Shown here in pieces: positions 1 to 7,113 of a stretch of 10,974 bases of DNA. The stretch comes from Treponema sp. (lineage in GTDB: Bacteria; Spirochaetota; Spirochaetia; Treponematales; Breznakiellaceae). The position numbers were made by a program, and so were the translations under genes. Numbering within the stretch: position 1 is the stretch's first letter; every line of letters starts with the position of its first letter. Below the pieces are notes generated by a model, which did no database searches, had not been told where the DNA came from, and was given only the letters and a program-made list of their open reading frames with translations. The stretch lies in contig JAITHH010000138.1 in the NCBI GenBank assembly GCA_031280065.1, forward strand, positions 1 through 10,974. Reading direction: 5' to 3'.

Positions 1-118
1 CGATGGAGGTAACGCTGCCGGGAATGGTTACGCTGCCAAGGCTGGTACACCCGTAAAACGCGGCGTACCCGATGGAGGTAACGCTGCCGGGAATGGTTAC
101 GCTGCCAAGGCTGGTACA
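1..118. repeat. 69-bp direct repeats encoding leucine-rich repeat units
   Basis: Bases 1-49 recur identically at 70-118, a period of 69 bp or 23 codons, inside the leucine-rich repeat region of the lipoprotein. A more diverged unit follows from about 139. The array continues beyond the left edge. Identity at the DNA level points to recent unit duplication or gene conversion. Confidence 0.9.
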
Positions 119-1126
119 ATCGGAAAACGCCCACTCCCCGATGGAGGTAAGACTGTCCGGCAGGATGACGCCAAGGATATACTGGTTGCTTTTGATAACA
201 TTCATGTCGTTGGGACCGGGGTCGTCGGAACCGGAGCCGCTTATCGTATTATCCGCGGCATAACAATCAGAGAGGTCCACTATGACGTACCGGTTCGTTA
301 CCGCATCGTTAATCCTGCCCATAACGCCGTTTTCCGTGATATTCACCCGGTCAAGTTTGACGGTGTGAGGGTTCGCCGCAGTATTCCATGAAAGTCCGGC
401 AATATGATCCGCAAGCTCCTCGATTGAAACCTCCAGATAGTCTTTCATATCAAAGCTGAACACCCCAGTCGTGGTAAGCCCAGGGTAGATATGCACCGCC
501 GCAGTTTTGGCGGCGGTTTTTCCCGTAGAGTTAGTCAGGGACAGGTTTAACCGGTAAAGTCCGGCAGGAAGGCTCAAAGTACGGGAACTCCCGCTGGTAA
601 AGTCCGTTACCGGAGTCCCCGGTGCCGCAGTTTCACCGCCGCTTTCCGTTACCGCGTAGAGCGCCAGGGATTTACTCCCTTCTGCCCCTAAATCAGGGAA
701 ACTTACCGTGTACTCAAACGTCCCATTGCCGCCGCCGCTTTTGGGTGCCAGGGTGATAGAGACCGTCCTGGTCTCCGACGCGCTCACTTCTCCATTCCAG
801 GAGCCTTCGGCTTTTACGCTGCCCCCGCTTTTTGCCTGGGCAGTGATAGTCCAGTTTCCCGGCACGAGATTCACGGCTTTTACCTGACCAAAGGTTACGG
901 TTTCCGTTGCATGGCCCGCGCTTCCACTGCCGCTAAAGGTTAGCTGATAGCTCAGACCGTTCAGTGCGGTATCGGTAGGCGAAAGGGTCCGGGGCGCCCC
1001 TCCGCCGATACTGATAAGCACGTTCCCGGTTCCTTGTTCCGGCGGGGTCAAGGGATTATTACAGCCTGCCAGCGCGAAGAGCAGAACCGCCGCTATGGTC
1101 AAATACGTTGTTGAAAAACGTTTCAT
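1..1126 (-). CDS. Lipoprotein with BspA-type leucine-rich repeats (C-terminus outside window)
   Basis: The frame is open for 375 codons from ATG 1126 to the left edge, so the C-terminus is missing. The N-terminus is a lipoprotein signal: MKRF, a hydrophobic stretch, then lipobox LAGC with Cys22 as the predicted lipidated residue, which implies export and anchoring in an envelope membrane. Residues about 30-250 are Gly/Ser/Thr-rich beta-sandwich-like sequence without a motif I can name. From about residue 316 it enters BspA-type (LRR_5) repeats of 23 residues, with the pattern SVTIPGSVTSIG, AF, CTSL. BspA-type repeats are known from surface proteins of host-associated bacteria and are linked to adhesion; that role is inferred here. 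A GGAGG lies just upstream of the start, between the stop of the preceding lipoprotein gene and this ATG. The gap is 12 nt, so the two are very probably co-transcribed and translationally coupled. Confidence 0.85.
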   Translation of the reverse strand, partial: MKRFSTTYLTIAAVLLFALAGCNNPLTPPEQGTGNVLISIGGGAPRTLSPTDTALNGLSYQLTFSGSGSAGHATETVTFGQVKAVNLVPGNWTITAQAKSGGSVKAEGSWNGEVSASETRTVSITLAPKSGGGNGTFEYTVSFPDLGAEGSKSLALYAVTESGGETAAPGTPVTDFTSGSSRTLSLPAGLYRLNLSLTNSTGKTAAKTAAVHIYPGLTTTGVFSFDMKDYLEVSIEELADHIAGLSWNTAANPHTVKLDRVNITENGVMGRINDAVTNRYVIVDLSDCYAADNTISGSGSDDPGPNDMNVIKSNQYILGVILPDSLTSIGEWAFSDCTSLGSVTIPGSVTSIGYAAFYGCTSLGSVTIPGSVTSI

Positions 1127-1138
1127 CTTTATTCCTCC

Positions 1139-2308
1139 TTAATTATTTACCATAAATGGCATGGGAGCGGAGGACAGGTAACTGCCGTTCCGCCAGCCGG
1201 TAAAGGTTACCGAATGTTGTATTGCCGTGTAGTCAGCGGCATTTAGTTCCATGCTTGGTCCGGAGCCTTTGTTTTCGCCGTCTACATACCAGATAACGCC
1301 GCCAAACTCACCTGCTGCGCTCAGGGTGATAGTCGATGGTGTACTGCTTTTTGACAGGGTGATTTCTGTTACCGCCGCGCCCTCAATATTCTTCAAGATG
1401 ATGGTTCCCTGCTCATACTCGATGGTGAAGGTTTGGTCCACATTGGGCAGCACCGTATACTCTGCGGTCATCACATCGCTGTCAGCCATACCGGTCTTTA
1501 CCGCGACCGCCTTGATTATTGCGGTTACGCTGATGGGGCTTGTATACACCAAGCTGGACGCGGTGGGCGCGGTTCCGTCAATGGTGTAGTAGATTACCGC
1601 TCCGCCGGCAGCGCAGGACAGGGTAATGCTTTGCGCCGTGGTGTAAGTTCCTGTTTCAGGGCTTGCTGTAGGCGCGTCAACTTTGTCCAGCACCGTATAC
1701 TCTGCGGTCATCACATCGCTGTCAGCCATACCAGTCTTTACCGCGACCGCCTTGATTATTGCGGTTACGCTGATGGGGCTTGTATACACTGAGCTGGACA
1801 CGGTTGGGGTGGTTCCGTCAATGGTATAGTAGATTACCGCCCCGCTCGTAGCGCAGGACAGGGTAACACTTTGCGCTGTAGTGTAGGTTCCCGTTTCCGG
1901 GCTTGCCATGGGCGCGGCAACTTTGGATAGTACTGTATACACTGCGGTCATCACATCGCTGTCAGTCATACCGCTTTTTACCGCGATAGCCTTGATCGTT
2001 GCCGCCGCTGTTACACTGACGGGGCTTGTATACACCGGGCTGGACGCGGTGGGCGTGGTTCCGTCAATGGTGTAGTAGATTACCGCCCCGCTGGTAGCGC
2101 AGGACAGGGTAACGCTTTGCGTTGTGGTGTAGGTTCCCGTCTCCGGGCTTGCTCTGGGCACGGCAACTTTGTCCGGTTTGCCTCCATCCGTTGTGCCGTT
2201 ATCGCACCCTGCCAAGCCAAAACTGATTACCGCAGCGAAGGCGATAATCCCGATGGGTAAAACCAAGCGGCCCAATGCCGCCAGGGTCTTGCTGATGTTC
2301 CGTTTCAT
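1139..2308 (-). CDS. Lipoprotein with three chitobiase C-terminal-like (CHB_HEX_C_1) repeats
   Basis: From ATG 2308 the product is 389 residues. It has a charged n-region, a long hydrophobic core and lipobox LAGC with Cys35. Residues 47-128, 129-208 and 209-288 are three close copies of an 80-82-residue unit with the pattern SPETGTYTT, ITLSC, YYTIDGTTPT, IKAVAVK and DSDVMTAEYTV. This matches the chitobiase/beta-hexosaminidase C-terminal-like beta-sandwich (CHB_HEX_C_1), usually an accessory or spacer module rather than an enzyme. Residues 289-389 form a last beta-rich domain (IWYVDG, HSVTFTG) of a kind common at the ends of treponemal lipoproteins. No catalytic domain is visible. ATG 2308 is preferred because AAGGAG lies about 6 nt upstream and the signal peptide then starts with MKR. 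An in-frame ATG at 2377, also with a strong ribosome site, would add 23 residues in front of the signal peptide. The product is probably an exposed surface protein, co-expressed with the downstream leucine-rich repeat lipoprotein. Confidence 0.85.
   Translation of the reverse strand: MKRNISKTLAALGRLVLPIGIIAFAAVISFGLAGCDNGTTDGGKPDKVAVPRASPETGTYTTTQSVTLSCATSGAVIYYTIDGTTPTASSPVYTSPVSVTAAATIKAIAVKSGMTDSDVMTAVYTVLSKVAAPMASPETGTYTTAQSVTLSCATSGAVIYYTIDGTTPTVSSSVYTSPISVTAIIKAVAVKTGMADSDVMTAEYTVLDKVDAPTASPETGTYTTAQSITLSCAAGGAVIYYTIDGTAPTASSLVYTSPISVTAIIKAVAVKTGMADSDVMTAEYTVLPNVDQTFTIEYEQGTIILKNIEGAAVTEITLSKSSTPSTITLSAAGEFGGVIWYVDGENKGSGPSMELNAADYTAIQHSVTFTGWRNGSYLSSAPMPFMVNN
1445..2170 (-). repeat. 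Three tandem domain-sized repeats (246, 240, 240 bp)
   Basis: The units are 1925-2170 (82 codons), 1685-1924 and 1445-1684 (80 codons each). Bases 1450-1548 and 1690-1788 differ at one position only, a synonymous one, so the two downstream units duplicated or converted recently. The upstream unit has two extra codons. Such an array can gain or lose whole domains by recombination without changing frame. Confidence 0.9.
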
Positions 2309-2377
2309 AGAACTCTCCTTAAAAAAATGAATAATGGCATCCCGTTTTGTGGGAAACCATCTGTTTTGATAGGGCAT
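2309..2377 (-). pseudogene. Relic gene start (MPY...KRD...H family) fused in frame to the lipoprotein
   Basis: ATG 2377 has a near-perfect ribosome site, AAGGAGG with 7 nt spacing. It opens 23 codons beginning MPYQNR and containing KRD and a later His, in frame with the lipoprotein start at 2308. The peptide resembles the start of another reading frame at 10010 on the plus strand (MPYDHR, KRD, H), which also has its own ribosome site. The likely reading is a leftover 5' end of a different gene family now lying in front of the lipoprotein. If translated through, the lipoprotein signal would have an unusually long leader. The stop of the frame before it overlaps this ATG as TAATG. Confidence 0.45.
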
Positions 2378-2540
2378 TATAGGTCCTCCTTGTGATACGT
2401 CCGGAACAGGTTGAATTCCGGCTCGGCGGCCAACGCGGCTGACCCGGAAACCGCTATAGCCGCGCCGTCTATGGGTATATCCGGCCCGTCTATCGTCCCT
2501 TCCCGCGTCCGCAGCCCCGCATATTGGGCAGAATTACCCC

Positions 2541-2708
2541 TTAACAACAAGGCCGCCCTCCCCTGCGGGCAGAGTTGTCCCTTAAAATTACCGCTGGAGC
2601 TGAGTTGGGCTGCGAATATACGAGAGAGAGAGAGAGAGAGAGCACGAACCATGCCAAATCAGACTGATTTACCAAGAAATCTTTAACTGTAGTCTTCAAC
2701 ATTATCAT
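2541..2708 (-). CDS. 55-residue small ORF of the MI-x-LKTT cassette, containing a (GA)n microsatellite
   Basis: This is a short frame from ATG 2708 to TAA 2541. It starts MIMLKTT, continues to QSDLAW, crosses the dinucleotide repeat as (Leu-Ser)n, then reads ILRDNSARRG near the end. The same layout is found at 9526 on the opposite strand: MIKLKTT, QPNMAR, (Thr-His)n, FLGDNSARG, all in the same frame relative to the start. Conservation of the frame across the microsatellite is the reason to list it. No Shine-Dalgarno sequence is present. The ATG is about 8 nt from the promoter's -10 box, so the transcript would be nearly leaderless. It would be the first gene of the transcript leading to the two lipoprotein genes. 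I know of no function. Alternatively this is a conserved non-coding element or an RNA whose translation is incidental. Confidence 0.4.
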   Translation of the reverse strand: MIMLKTTVKDFLVNQSDLAWFVLSLSLSLVYSQPNSAPAVILRDNSARRGGRPCC

Positions 2709-2727
2709 TACTTGGGATTCTACCAGG
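2563..2727 (-). repeat. Inverted-copy cassette, copy 1 (conserved blocks around a microsatellite)
   Basis: The block 2687-2727, read on the minus strand, matches plus-strand 9507-9547 at 38 of 41 positions. After the microsatellite, a 19-nt block (consensus TTAAGGGRYAACTCTGCCC) occurs at 2567-2585 and again, slightly diverged, at 2526-2544. One copy lies at 9655-9673 in the other cassette. The two cassettes face opposite directions about 6.8 kb apart. Confidence 0.8.
2622..2642. repeat. Dinucleotide microsatellite (GA)10 G
   Basis: This is 21 nt of pure GA on the plus strand, CT on the minus strand. It lies inside the 55-codon small ORF, where it encodes alternating Leu and Ser. The length of 21 nt is exactly seven codons. 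Loss or gain of one unit shifts the downstream frame. Confidence 0.95.
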
Positions 2728-2745
2728 GTTCGGAAAAAACGTCAA
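2717..2745 (-). promoter_or_regulatory. Sigma-70-like promoter of cassette 1 and the lipoprotein operon
   Basis: On the minus strand TTGACG (2745-2740) is followed by 17 nt and TAGAAT (2722-2717), with TGG directly before the -10 box (extended -10). The predicted start is near 2710, almost at ATG 2708. The same arrangement recurs at 9490-9517. No other good promoter was seen between here and the lipoprotein genes. Confidence 0.55.
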
Positions 2746-2748
2746 GAG

Positions 2749-3070
2749 GGTTTGCCGCGCGCTACGCCGGGCCGCAACACTGCGTCAATGCCCTGCGGGC
2801 GCGATTGCTTGGCGGGGGAAATAGGTATGGATACACAAAACCCTGTAACCAATCCCGAAAGCGCCCATCAGCCGCGCCCGCAGGGCGCGGCCCATAGTAA
2901 AAGCCTCCTGCGGGGCTGGACGCTGCGCCGACTTGCGTCCGAGTACTCCCGCCCAACAAACGCGCCCGCCAGGGCGTTGACCTAGCATATACGGCACGGC
3001 GTAGCGCACGGTATACCCCTTATTAGCACAGATGCGCGAAGGCTTTAGCCTGAGCGGAGCGCGGCAAACC
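2749..3070. repeat. GC-rich intergenic region with long inverted-repeat arms
   Basis: The sequence GGTTTGCCGCGC (2749-2760) recurs inverted at 3059-3070. The overlapping 11-mer 2759-2769 recurs inverted at 2997-3007. Between them lies the GC-rich direct repeat shared with 4151-4238. Several frames of 60-100 codons cross this stretch but look like by-products of repeat composition. One 36-codon frame from ATG 2895 has an AGGAGG upstream, but its ATG is not kept in the other repeat copy. Confidence 0.55.
2873..2975. repeat. GC-rich direct repeat flanking the Rpn gene, copy 1
   Basis: The segment 2873-2944 matches 4162-4235 with a few substitutions and a short indel. The 20-mer 2950-2969 is identical to 4151-4170. 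In copy 1 the short block follows the long block; in copy 2 it precedes it. This is what a tandem long/short unit cut at different points would give. Confidence 0.85.
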
Positions 3071-3091
3071 GCTTGATTTTCTTCCAAATCC

Positions 3092-4111
3092 CTAGCAAGA
3101 CGTCACCCTGCCATAGAACTGGAGAATTTCCTCCGGGGGTTTGCCGCTCTTCAGCAGATCGAGCACCTGCGCTATCCCCCGCACCTCGCCTCGCGCTTCA
3201 CCCAAAGTGATCCCCTCTGCTTTACCCCGCGCTTCGCCCCGCAGTTCGGCTTCATCAACTGCCGTCAGCAGCATCTCGTCTACCATCTCGTGTACCTCCT
3301 CAAATTCAGGGTATCCTTTATATAGATTATCATATAACTTCCCCATCAGCGCTATCAGCGTCTGCGTGTCGGACTTGTCCAGCTTCCCCTTCTTCTCACC
3401 CCGCTCCAGCGCGGCGGTCAGTTTTTCCACCAGGTCCTTCATCTCCCCGGTCAGCTCCTGCCGCTTTTCCGCTGTCTTCGCCGCCTGGACGCGCTTCCTG
3501 AGCTTTAGCAGATAAAACGGCAGCAGGATACTCAGACCGCGCTCTTCAAGCTCTTCTACCGTGCAGTCCAGCAGTTTCAAGGCAGGATACGTGAAGGTAT
3601 GCGACGTTCCATCCATCCCGGTGATTTTGACCGAGAGGGTATCCGGGGTGGACGGGCCGGGTTCAAGGTAGATGACGATGGCGGGAACCAGTTTTATCTC
3701 GGTGACGTGTCCCTTGGTGGTCCGTGTCCGCAGTCCTTCCAGATAGCTGTAGTTCCACATTCTGAAGGACATATCGCCGTCATCGCCTGTCTGGGATTCG
3801 GTCAGGTACTTGAGGGCGTCGTCGTGGTTAAGGCGGACCAGCATGTCGCAGATGGACTGCCGGAGACTGCCGGTGATGTGTTCGGTTGAAAGGTATTCAA
3901 CCTCGGCATCCAGGGGGTGGCTGGTTCCGAAGGCGCCGTTGATGAAGCGGATGACAGTAGGACCGGACAGGCGCATTGCGCGCTTGAACATCCGGTCGAA
4001 GAGATGGCGGATATTGACTCCGGCGGCGTTCTGGTCAGCGGGCGGGCTGCTTTCGGGATTGGTTAAGGGGGCTTCTTTGTCGTCCATACCTATAATAAGG
4101 CGCGGACTCAC
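3092..4111 (-). CDS. Rpn-family PD-(D/E)XK nuclease / putative transposase
   Basis: The N-terminal half fits the Rpn (recombination-promoting nuclease) superfamily. It has DRMFKRAM at about 39-46, a strand with INGAFG and SHPLDAEVEYL at about 58-74, then Asp89 in SICDM and Glu105-x-Gln107 in LTESQ. These line up with the D...ExQ core of PD-(D/E)XK nucleases in this family. Residues about 195-320 are charged and likely helical or coiled-coil, ending in repeated R-G-E-A motifs typical of Rpn tails. The length of 339 residues is normal for the family. Known members cleave DNA and promote RecA-independent recombination, so a DNA-acting role is inferred. The start is uncertain: GTG 4111 gives 339 residues, ATG 4087 gives 331, and neither has a good ribosome site. 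The gene stands alone, between copies of a GC-rich repeat. Confidence 0.8.
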   Translation of the reverse strand: MSPRLIIGMDDKEAPLTNPESSPPADQNAAGVNIRHLFDRMFKRAMRLSGPTVIRFINGAFGTSHPLDAEVEYLSTEHITGSLRQSICDMLVRLNHDDALKYLTESQTGDDGDMSFRMWNYSYLEGLRTRTTKGHVTEIKLVPAIVIYLEPGPSTPDTLSVKITGMDGTSHTFTYPALKLLDCTVEELEERGLSILLPFYLLKLRKRVQAAKTAEKRQELTGEMKDLVEKLTAALERGEKKGKLDKSDTQTLIALMGKLYDNLYKGYPEFEEVHEMVDEMLLTAVDEAELRGEARGKAEGITLGEARGEVRGIAQVLDLLKSGKPPEEILQFYGRVTSC

Positions 4112-4150
4112 GTTTTTGCTTCAACCGCCGGAAACTTTTTTCATTTCCTC

Positions 4151-4250
4151 CGCCCAACAAACGCGCCCGCAGGGGGCGCGGCCCCTAGTAAAAGCCTCCT
4201 GCGGGGCTGGACGCTGCGCCAGCTCGCATCCGAGTCCCCCCTCCCCCCCC
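4151..4250. repeat. GC-rich direct repeat copy 2 with adjoining C-tract
   Basis: Copy 2 of the Rpn-flanking repeat spans 4151-4238. It runs directly into a homopolymer tract (six C at 4236-4241, one T, eight C at 4243-4250) next to the end of the LuxR-type gene. No T-rich terminator is seen here. The rest of 4112-4265 shows no gene. Confidence 0.85.
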
Positions 4251-4265
4251 GGTTGGCCTGTATCG

Positions 4266-6836
4266 CTATTTCGACTTGATTATTCCCCGGCCCGTGGCAA
4301 TGCGGATCGCGTCCGCCCGGTTCAAAGCCCCCAGCTTGTTATACACGCTCTTGATGACGCTCTTGACCGTGTTCATGGAAATACCGCTGTCCGCCGCAAT
4401 CTCCTCACGGGTAAGCCCCCGGGCAAGCGCGGAAAGAACCTTGAGTTCGCGGCGGGACAGAATCGCCCCCGCATCCGCGCTCTCCGCGCCCCGGAACTTT
4501 TCCTGCGCCGCAAAGAACTTCTTGCCGTAGGCCGCCGCGTTCCGCTGTATCTTTTCCAGCCAGGCCCGGGGAAGGGGGCAGTTTGCTTCCTTCGTTTCCC
4601 GGAGCGCCGCGCCGGTCAGGGCCCGCATATCCCGGCCCATTTCAATAAAGGGCATCCACAGGCCGCCGGGCTCGGCAAGGCCATAGGCCGCCTTGAGGGT
4701 TTCCAAGGCCCCGGCCAAGTCCCCGCCCCGGTAGCGGCACAGCGCCTCCAGAATCTTCATCTCGATCCGGCCCATGAGCATGGACGCCGCGAAATGATTC
4801 ACCTGAATCCCCTCCAGAGACGCCAGCGCCGCGGAGTAGCGCTTTTCGGCAAACTGATACTTGGCCCTGACCATGGTCTCCATGCCCAGACTTAAGGAAT
4901 TCAGATCGATCGCTTCAAATTCGTCTTTAAGCCAGGGCGCCAGCTTATCGGTCATCTCCAGATGGGCGTACAGCCAGCCGCAGGCTATCTCGTAGTGGAT
5001 AAACCGGGTCTGGTAGGCGGTTATCTCAAGCTGGGCCCCAAGCTGCTTGATGATCTCCGGCAGCCGGTCTATGTTCCCCAAGGCCAACTGCACCCTGAAA
5101 GAACCGTAAAGCACCCGCGTTTCTATTTCATACTGATTCCTGGAGCGGGCCTTCCGCAGGGCCTGGCTGCAAAAACGCTCCGATTCCTCCAGGCTGGTCT
5201 TGAAAAAGGCCAGCTCCGCACGGGCAACATCGGCCAGCCCAAAGGCATAGCCGTTCAGCGTTTCCGTCAGAAAGGGCTCCGCGCCCTCCAGCGCGGCGAT
5301 GAACTTTTCCATCTCCTCCTTTTCGGGCCGCCCCACCCCGCAGACATAGGAATTCAGGGCGAGAATCGACGCGACCGGCGGATTGCGGTAATCAATGGAA
5401 GCAAAGTAGAAGGCCGCCTTCTTAAAACACTCGTCAAAGCCGTAATCCCCGGAAAAGATGCAGCTAAACATCTTGGTAAAGCCCAGATTGATGCTGCAGC
5501 GGAACAGAACCTGGCTGTTGAAGGGCGTGGGGGGCAGGGCCTCGTACTCCCGGATCAGCGCGTTCAGCCGCTTTTCCGCCTCGCCGAAGCGGCCCAGGGC
5601 GTTGAGGAGCCGGGTGTGAATCACACAGGCGATGGGGTGCAGCTTGAACTTGTCCGGCGGAATCCGCTCAAACAGGTCCAGGAGGAATTCCGCCATCGCT
5701 TCCGGTATGAGCATGGGCAGGGTATACACCAGCGCGATAATCCCCTCGTAGTCCTCGGCCTTCTCGTAGAAGCTGAAGGCGTCCATCTTGAGGTTATGCT
5801 CCGCGCACCAGCGCCCCGCCTTGCTATAAACCTCCTGTTTCTCTTCCCCGGACAGGCAATCCTGCTTGCCTTGCAGGTACACCAGGAAAAGATGGTGTAT
5901 CCGGTACGAATTGAGGTAGGAATCAAAGCGGATAAAGGGCCCCAGCTTTTCCAGCTCCCCGGCGAGGTTCTTATCCTCCGTGAATTCCTGGATCAGTTCA
6001 CGGGGCAGCCGGTCTACCAGCGAGAGTTTGATAAGGAAGCGCCGCATCTTCCCGGAAACAGCGGCCAGAATCTCGCTTTCGATGAGTTTAAAAATATTGA
6101 AGCGCATGAGGGAGCGCCCGTATTCTCCCGGCGCGCCCTTTCTGAGGGACAGACCGGCCAGGTGAATGGCGAAGGCCCAGCCTTCGGTGTCCTGGTAGAT
6201 GGACGCCGCCGTGTCCAGGGGCAGCTTGATGTTCTGGAGGGCGAAGAATTGGGTCATTTCCTGCTGGGAAAAGCGCAGTTCGTCCTCAGTGATCTGGGCC
6301 AGGATGCCTTTGGACAGGAGATGCATCAGGCTGAAGGGCGGATCGCGGCGCGAGATGATGATGGAGGTGATGTTCTGGAAGGGTACGGTGATGGACCGCT
6401 CCATGAAGCGCAGCACCGCGGGGTCTTCCAGCAGGTGGAAATCGTCGTACACAAAGAGGTACTTCCGGTTAGGAATCACGTCGTCCCGGGGCACGGCAAA
6501 GTAGCGGTCAAACTGCCGCTCGGTCCGGGGAAAGCCCACATCCCGGAGTTTTGCCGCGCTGGTCTTGCTGATGTCTCCCACAGCCTGGGTAAAGTTCTCC
6601 CAGAAGCGGTAGCCGTGGTTGTCCCGCTCGGACAACTGAATCCAACTGGTAATCACATTGTAGCTGCGGGTGAAGGAATAGACCGCGGAAGTTTTACCGT
6701 AGCCCGCGCCGGCCACGACCGTTACCAGCGGGCTCTGGACGGCCTTTTCCAGCAGTTGGTATACCTGGGGCCGCTCCAGGTATACATGGTTTGCCGGACT
6801 GATGGGCACATTGCTATGAAACGCCTGATTTTCCAT
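4266..6836 (-). CDS. MalT-like LuxR-family ATPase transcriptional regulator
   Basis: The product is 856 residues from ATG 6836, the usual size for MalT/LAL-type regulators. The N-terminal NTPase module has Walker A GAGYGKT at 43-49 and Walker B YLFVYDD at 126-132, followed by a sensor-like IIISRRDPP near 165. A long helical middle, consistent with TPR-like repeats, fills most of about 250-780 and would be the signal-binding region. Residues 792-856 form a LuxR/GerE helix-turn-helix: LSRRELKVLSALARGLT, then EEIAADSGIS and NTVKSVIKSVYNKLGA. MalT relatives bind ATP and a ligand, oligomerise and activate transcription; the ligand here cannot be read. An upstream TTG at 6890 would add 18 residues but has no ribosome site. 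ATG 6836 leads directly into the conserved domain, though its own ribosome site is weak. The gene is divergent from the TolB-like/aldo-keto reductase operon, a natural but unproven target. Confidence 0.88.
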   Translation of the reverse strand: MENQAFHSNVPISPANHVYLERPQVYQLLEKAVQSPLVTVVAGAGYGKTSAVYSFTRSYNVITSWIQLSERDNHGYRFWENFTQAVGDISKTSAAKLRDVGFPRTERQFDRYFAVPRDDVIPNRKYLFVYDDFHLLEDPAVLRFMERSITVPFQNITSIIISRRDPPFSLMHLLSKGILAQITEDELRFSQQEMTQFFALQNIKLPLDTAASIYQDTEGWAFAIHLAGLSLRKGAPGEYGRSLMRFNIFKLIESEILAAVSGKMRRFLIKLSLVDRLPRELIQEFTEDKNLAGELEKLGPFIRFDSYLNSYRIHHLFLVYLQGKQDCLSGEEKQEVYSKAGRWCAEHNLKMDAFSFYEKAEDYEGIIALVYTLPMLIPEAMAEFLLDLFERIPPDKFKLHPIACVIHTRLLNALGRFGEAEKRLNALIREYEALPPTPFNSQVLFRCSINLGFTKMFSCIFSGDYGFDECFKKAAFYFASIDYRNPPVASILALNSYVCGVGRPEKEEMEKFIAALEGAEPFLTETLNGYAFGLADVARAELAFFKTSLEESERFCSQALRKARSRNQYEIETRVLYGSFRVQLALGNIDRLPEIIKQLGAQLEITAYQTRFIHYEIACGWLYAHLEMTDKLAPWLKDEFEAIDLNSLSLGMETMVRAKYQFAEKRYSAALASLEGIQVNHFAASMLMGRIEMKILEALCRYRGGDLAGALETLKAAYGLAEPGGLWMPFIEMGRDMRALTGAALRETKEANCPLPRAWLEKIQRNAAAYGKKFFAAQEKFRGAESADAGAILSRRELKVLSALARGLTREEIAADSGISMNTVKSVIKSVYNKLGALNRADAIRIATGRGIIKSK

Positions 6837-6957
6837 GGAAACTCTACCCCAAATACTACACCCGCAGACCAGCGCCAAAGGAGATAACAAGACACGTCAT
6901 CTTTTTTCAATCAAAAGCCATTATTACCTGCAAAGATAACGGGGTTTATGGTGTTTT

Positions 6958-6974
6958 TAATACATATTGTATTA
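6958..6974. promoter_or_regulatory. 17-bp palindrome in the divergent intergenic region (possible operator)
   Basis: TAATACA-TAT-TGTATTA is a perfect inverted repeat with 7-bp arms and a 3-bp centre. A second AT-rich inverted repeat (TATTAT, loop, ATAATA; 6970-6987) overlaps it. It sits in the 317-bp gap between the LuxR-type gene and the divergent operon. It could bind a dimeric regulator or may just reflect AT richness. No clear promoter for the LuxR-type gene was found. Confidence 0.35.
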
Positions 6975-7070
6975 TTTTTTGATAATACCGTTAAGATATT
7001 TCGTTTGTCAAGGGGTGACGCGAAGGGGTTAACGGTCAATGCGCAATGGACACGCGGCCCCGGCTCCCGC

Positions 7071-7099
7071 TTGACAGAGGGGAGGCGCTGTGCTAAAAT
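7071..7099 (+). promoter_or_regulatory. Near-consensus sigma-70 promoter for the TolB-like/AKR operon
   Basis: TTGACA (7071-7076) is perfect. The spacer is the ideal 17 nt, and TAAAAT (7094-7099) matches the -10 consensus at five of six positions with TGC in front (extended -10). The expected start is near 7106, giving a leader of about 48 nt before ATG 7154. Basal expression should be strong. Confidence 0.75.
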
Positions 7100-7113
7100 A
7101 AGACAATTGCTTT

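Noticed and set aside
2377..2652. 91-codon minus-strand frame upstream of the lipoprotein
   Set aside because: Its own start lies just before the microsatellite without a ribosome site, and much of it is repeat sequence. It is kept only as the alternative frame in the phase-switch idea.
2785..3087. 100-codon minus-strand frame (and a 36-codon inner frame with AGGAGG)
   Set aside because: It lies wholly in GC-rich repeat DNA. The second repeat copy lacks the inner ATG (AGG instead), so coding is not conserved.
4236..4250. C-rich tract as a G-quadruplex on the minus strand
   Set aside because: G8-A-G6 has too few bases for four G-triplets with loops; a two-layer structure is possible but not supported.
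3810..4895. 361-codon plus-strand frame across the Rpn and LuxR-type genes
   Set aside because: It spans two well-supported antisense genes and the repeat between them, with no family resemblance.
4962..6887. 641-codon plus-strand frame opposite the LuxR-type gene
   Set aside because: It is an antisense shadow of a GC-rich gene: no ribosome site or recognisable domain, while the minus strand encodes a full MalT-like protein.
6837..6960. Promoter for the LuxR-type gene (TTGAAA ... TTATCT on the minus strand)
   Set aside because: The -10 match is too poor to call.
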